From the NCBI GenBank assembly GCA_035633115.1, contig DASQFN010000103.1, positions 1-64,000 on the forward strand: a stretch of DNA of 64,000 nucleotides. Reading direction: 5' to 3'. The stretch comes from Gemmatimonadaceae bacterium. Lineage in GTDB: Bacteria; Gemmatimonadota; Gemmatimonadetes; Gemmatimonadales; Gemmatimonadaceae. Positions 61,593 through 64,000 of this stretch are shown in pieces. Every line of letters begins with the position of its first letter. The first letter of the stretch is position 1. Below the pieces are notes generated by a model that did not search any database, was not told where the DNA came from, and worked only from the letters and a program-made list of their open reading frames with translations. The position numbers were made by a program, and so were the translations under genes.

Positions 61593-63215
61593 CTACCCCT
61601 TGGGGCCGGCGTTCCTGACGGCTTCGCTGGCGCTTTCGAACTTCTTGAAGTTCTCGCGGAACATGCCGGCCAGCTTCGCGGCCTGCGCGTCATAGGCGGC
61701 GCCGTCACTCCAGGTTCCGCGTGGCTCCAGAACATCGGTCGGGACGTCAGGAATGGCTGTGGGCACTGACAACCCGAAAACCGCGTCGGTCCGGTAATTC
61801 GCTTGATCCAGCTTGCCTGAGAGTGCCGCGTGGATCATCGCGCGCGTGTGGGCGAGCTTCATCCGCTTCCCGACACCATATGCCCCGCCGCTCCAGCCCG
61901 TGTTCACGAGCCAGACGTTCGACTCGTGCTGCTCGAGGAGCTCACCGAGCATGTGCGCGTACTTCGTCGGATGCCAGACGAGGAACACCGCCCCGAAGCA
62001 GGCGCTGAACGTAGCCTGAGGCTCCGTGACACCGCGCTCGGTCCCGGCGACTTTTGCCGTGTATCCCGACAGGAAATAGTACATCGCCTGATCCGGCGTC
62101 AGTCGCGCTATGGGTGGCAACACTCCGAATGCATCCGCTGTGAGGAACACGACGTTTTTCGGATGCCCGGCTCTTCCGCTGGGAACGTTGTTCGGGATGT
62201 AGCCAAGTGGATATGAAGCTCGAGTGTTTTCGGTAATGGACTGATCCTCGAACCTGACGCGCTTCGTCGTCGGGTCGAGCACCACGTTCTCGAGGATCGT
62301 TCCGAACATCTGCGTCGTTCGATAAATGTCGGGTTCGCCGTCGGGCGAGAGGTTGATCACCTTCGCGTAGCACCCGCCCTCGAAGTTGAACACGCCGTCA
62401 TGTGACCATCCGTGCTCGTCGTCACCAATGAGAGATCTGTCGGGATCGGCGGACAACGTTGTCTTTCCGGTGCCCGACAGGCCAAAGAAGAGCGCGGTGT
62501 CGCCATTGTGGCCCAGGTTGGCCGAGCAGTGCATGGACAGCACACCCTGCTTTGGAAGCAGATAGTTCATCACCGCGAACATCGACTTCTTGAGCTCTCC
62601 CGCATAACGCGTCCCGCCAATCAGAATCGTCCGCTCGGCGATGTTGAGCACGATGAACGTTCCGGTGCGCGTGCCGTGCTTTTTCGGGTCAGCCTGGAAC
62701 TCGGGAGCATGCAGCACCGTGAAGTTCGGATCGAACGTCGGGAGATCAGACACTTCGGGGCGGATGAACATGTTTCGCACGAACGCCATGTGCCACGCGT
62801 TTGGTGAAACGTATCGAACCGACAGACGATAATTGGGGTCGGCCCCGCAGTAGAGGTCCTCGACGAAGATCTCGTTCGCTCCATCCAGGTGCGCCCGCAC
62901 ATCGGCGAGAAGAACTTCGTACTTGTCGGACGAATAGGGCTGGTTGACCTTGCCCCAGTCTACGTCCTTTTCCGACGACTCTTCTTTCACTACGAACTTG
63001 TCGTTGGGCGACCGGCCCGTGTGCGGTGCGGTCCGCGCGACGAACGGCCCCATCTCGGCGAATTCGCCTTCGTTGCGCCTGGCGGCCGCGTGCATCAGCT
63101 CGGGAGCGATGAGGTTCCAGTGAACATCACCCGTCGGGTGCAGCCCCTGTTTCCCCAGGCCGATTGCACTCTCGCGGCGCGCCGACGTACGCTCGGGTCT
63201 TGTCTCCGTTGCCAT
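61593..63215 (-). CDS. pckA: Phosphoenolpyruvate carboxykinase (ATP)
   Basis: A 540-residue enzyme that converts oxaloacetate to phosphoenolpyruvate, the entry to gluconeogenesis. Motifs include the P-loop FFGLSGTGKTTLSADP, RTILIGGTRYAGELKKSMF with the catalytic Lys, and the metal-binding region DDEHGWSHDGVFNFEGGCY. Typical length for the ATP-dependent family. It lies one base after the stop of a truncated phosphotransacetylase-type tail, and an HD phosphohydrolase follows. Together with the acetoacetate pathway next door, it suggests growth on amino acids and other C4 sources. Confidence 0.97.
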   Translation of the reverse strand: MATETRPERTSARRESAIGLGKQGLHPTGDVHWNLIAPELMHAAARRNEGEFAEMGPFVARTAPHTGRSPNDKFVVKEESSEKDVDWGKVNQPYSSDKYEVLLADVRAHLDGANEIFVEDLYCGADPNYRLSVRYVSPNAWHMAFVRNMFIRPEVSDLPTFDPNFTVLHAPEFQADPKKHGTRTGTFIVLNIAERTILIGGTRYAGELKKSMFAVMNYLLPKQGVLSMHCSANLGHNGDTALFFGLSGTGKTTLSADPDRSLIGDDEHGWSHDGVFNFEGGCYAKVINLSPDGEPDIYRTTQMFGTILENVVLDPTTKRVRFEDQSITENTRASYPLGYIPNNVPSGRAGHPKNVVFLTADAFGVLPPIARLTPDQAMYYFLSGYTAKVAGTERGVTEPQATFSACFGAVFLVWHPTKYAHMLGELLEQHESNVWLVNTGWSGGAYGVGKRMKLAHTRAMIHAALSGKLDQANYRTDAVFGLSVPTAIPDVPTDVLEPRGTWSDGAAYDAQAAKLAGMFRENFKKFESASEAVRNAGPKG

Positions 63216-63216
63216 G

Positions 63217-63522
63217 CTATCCAGCCCTCACAGTCTGTTCCTTTTCTCGTGTTGCCAATGCCGCGCGCCCCGTGGATCGTTCCTGCGCATCCATCACCGC
63301 CACTGCGGCCATGTTGACGATGTCCTGCACATCCGCGCCTCGCTCGAGCACATGCACCGGTCGGTTCATTCCAACGAGGATCGGCCCGATTGCCGTCGCC
63401 CCACCAAGGTGATGCAGCAGCTTGTACGCGATATTGCCCGCGCTCAGGTTCGGAAAGATCAGGACGTTCGCGCGCTCCTTAACGGGCAAATTACGCGAAA
63501 AGCCGGGCCACGGCACCTTCAC
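63217..63522 (-). pseudogene. Truncated malic enzyme/phosphotransacetylase C-terminal remnant
   Basis: About 100 codons ending at 63217 match the C-terminal end of phosphate acetyltransferase domains, as in MaeB malic enzymes: [40 protein letters not shown] and [16 protein letters not shown]. The homologous part begins near residue 14, and the codons before it read [12 protein letters not shown], with a frame that stops within the 60 bases before a different gene (metal permease) ends at 63583. A full gene would be several hundred residues longer, so most of it is missing. Whether the fragment is translated (GTG 63522) is unknown. Confidence 0.75.
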
Positions 63523-63582
63523 CGTTGTACTTACAGGCCCGCCTGAGTCGCGAGAGTCACTCGTGTGGCCGCGTACCCGCGC

Positions 63583-64000
63583 CTAGGCGCGGCGCCGGAT
63601 GGAAACGAAGACGCCCACAATCGCCAGAAGAACCCCTGAGGCGCACACGATCGCTGCACCCGTGGGTAGATCAAGCTGATAGGAAGTCCACAAACCGAGC
63701 AAGCCGGCTGCCGCCGCGACCGCGCATCCTATGACCAGTCGTTTCATCCACTGCTGCGCCAGCATCGTCCCGCAGACCGCTGGCACGATGAGGTAAGCAA
63801 ATGTGAGCAGAACTCCGGCAAGACGAACGAAGCTTACGACGACGAGAGCAAACGCCGCGTAGAACAGAAAGTCCCACAGACGCACCCGTATTCCGGACGC
63901 AAAGGCCCTCTCCGGATCGGACGATATCAGCACGAAGCGCTGGTGGAACGCTGCGTAGAAGGCTCCCAGCGCCGCAAAGACCAGTATGCGCTGGCCGATC
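63583..64000 (-). CDS. Metal ABC transporter permease (ZnuB/MntB family), 5' end beyond the window
   Basis: The last 139 codons of a permease run from the window edge to a TAG at 63583. Four membrane segments are visible, with the family-typical RVRLWDFLFYAAFALVVVSF, then GVLLTFAYLIVPAVCGTMLA, and SYQLDLPTGAAIVCASG near the end. This matches ABC-3 permeases for zinc, manganese or iron. The N-terminal half lies past base 64000. It is in the same direction as the truncated malic-enzyme tail and pckA. Confidence 0.88.
   Translation of the reverse strand, partial: IGQRILVFAALGAFYAAFHQRFVLISSDPERAFASGIRVRLWDFLFYAAFALVVVSFVRLAGVLLTFAYLIVPAVCGTMLAQQWMKRLVIGCAVAAAAGLLGLWTSYQLDLPTGAAIVCASGVLLAIVGVFVSIRRRA

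Overview
The window is GC-rich and gene-dense, with no phage, CRISPR array, insertion sequence or rRNA seen. Its gene types suggest a free-living soil or sediment bacterium, most likely of the Gemmatimonadota. The clues are a very large secreted BNR/sortilin-type repeat protein, PQQ-type sugar dehydrogenase lipoproteins, a three-gene succinate dehydrogenase with a single membrane anchor, and a long tandem run of Ser/Thr kinases that carry TolB-like and TPR domains. The phylum is an inference from gene content; no rRNA is present.

Layout. 0.15-2.9 kb: a sugar ABC importer (binding protein, permease, single-domain ATPase), preceded by a decayed GMC oxidoreductase/gluconate dehydrogenase subunit-3 remnant. 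3.3-9.5 kb: a PQQ sugar dehydrogenase lipoprotein, a GT39-like membrane glycosyltransferase, a DUF983 protein, an MFS transporter, PnuC and a VanX-type dipeptidase. 9.5-18.4 kb: the BNR-repeat giant, moaC-holB, a DJ-1/PfpI protein, a membrane protein/winged-helix regulator/uppS operon and an LTXXQ periplasmic protein. 18.5-22.2 kb: the sdh operon, led by a small CxxH/CxxC protein. 22.5-27.1 kb: a second PQQ dehydrogenase, a membrane kinase, a family-10-like glycosylhydrolase and a YegS-type lipid kinase.

27.1-42.2 kb holds seven consecutive paralogous kinases of about 720 residues, all on the minus strand and mostly joined by 4-base start/stop overlaps. They appear to be one transcript starting near 42.29 kb. 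Divergent from its head is an unknown lipoprotein gene whose roughly 200-base leader contains what I read as a class I cyclic-di-GMP riboswitch (42588-42676). The head of the array and a c-di-GMP-responsive surface protein therefore share one regulatory region.

44-55.7 kb: a methyltransferase, an MBOAT-SGNH acyltransferase fusion, tRNA-Asn, an SDR, uvrA, two GlsB-type membrane proteins, an ABC exporter and a PP2C phosphatase. Upstream of uvrA lie two inverted copies of a 145-148 base structured element; the copies differ by base changes that preserve pairing in three stems. 55.8-60.1 kb: the tyrosine-catabolism genes hpd and hmgA with acetoacetyl-CoA synthetase. 60.3-64 kb: an HD phosphohydrolase, pckA, a truncated malic-enzyme/phosphotransacetylase tail and the end of a metal ABC permease cut by the window edge.

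Other recurring structure: long imperfect palindromes fill gaps between convergent genes (17565-17714, 60131-60334), and a CACAGAG-type repeat forms an inverted pair at 22.2-22.4 kb. The strongest candidates for something undescribed are the covarying element pair at 51.7-52.1 kb and the kinase array with its riboswitch-controlled neighbour.
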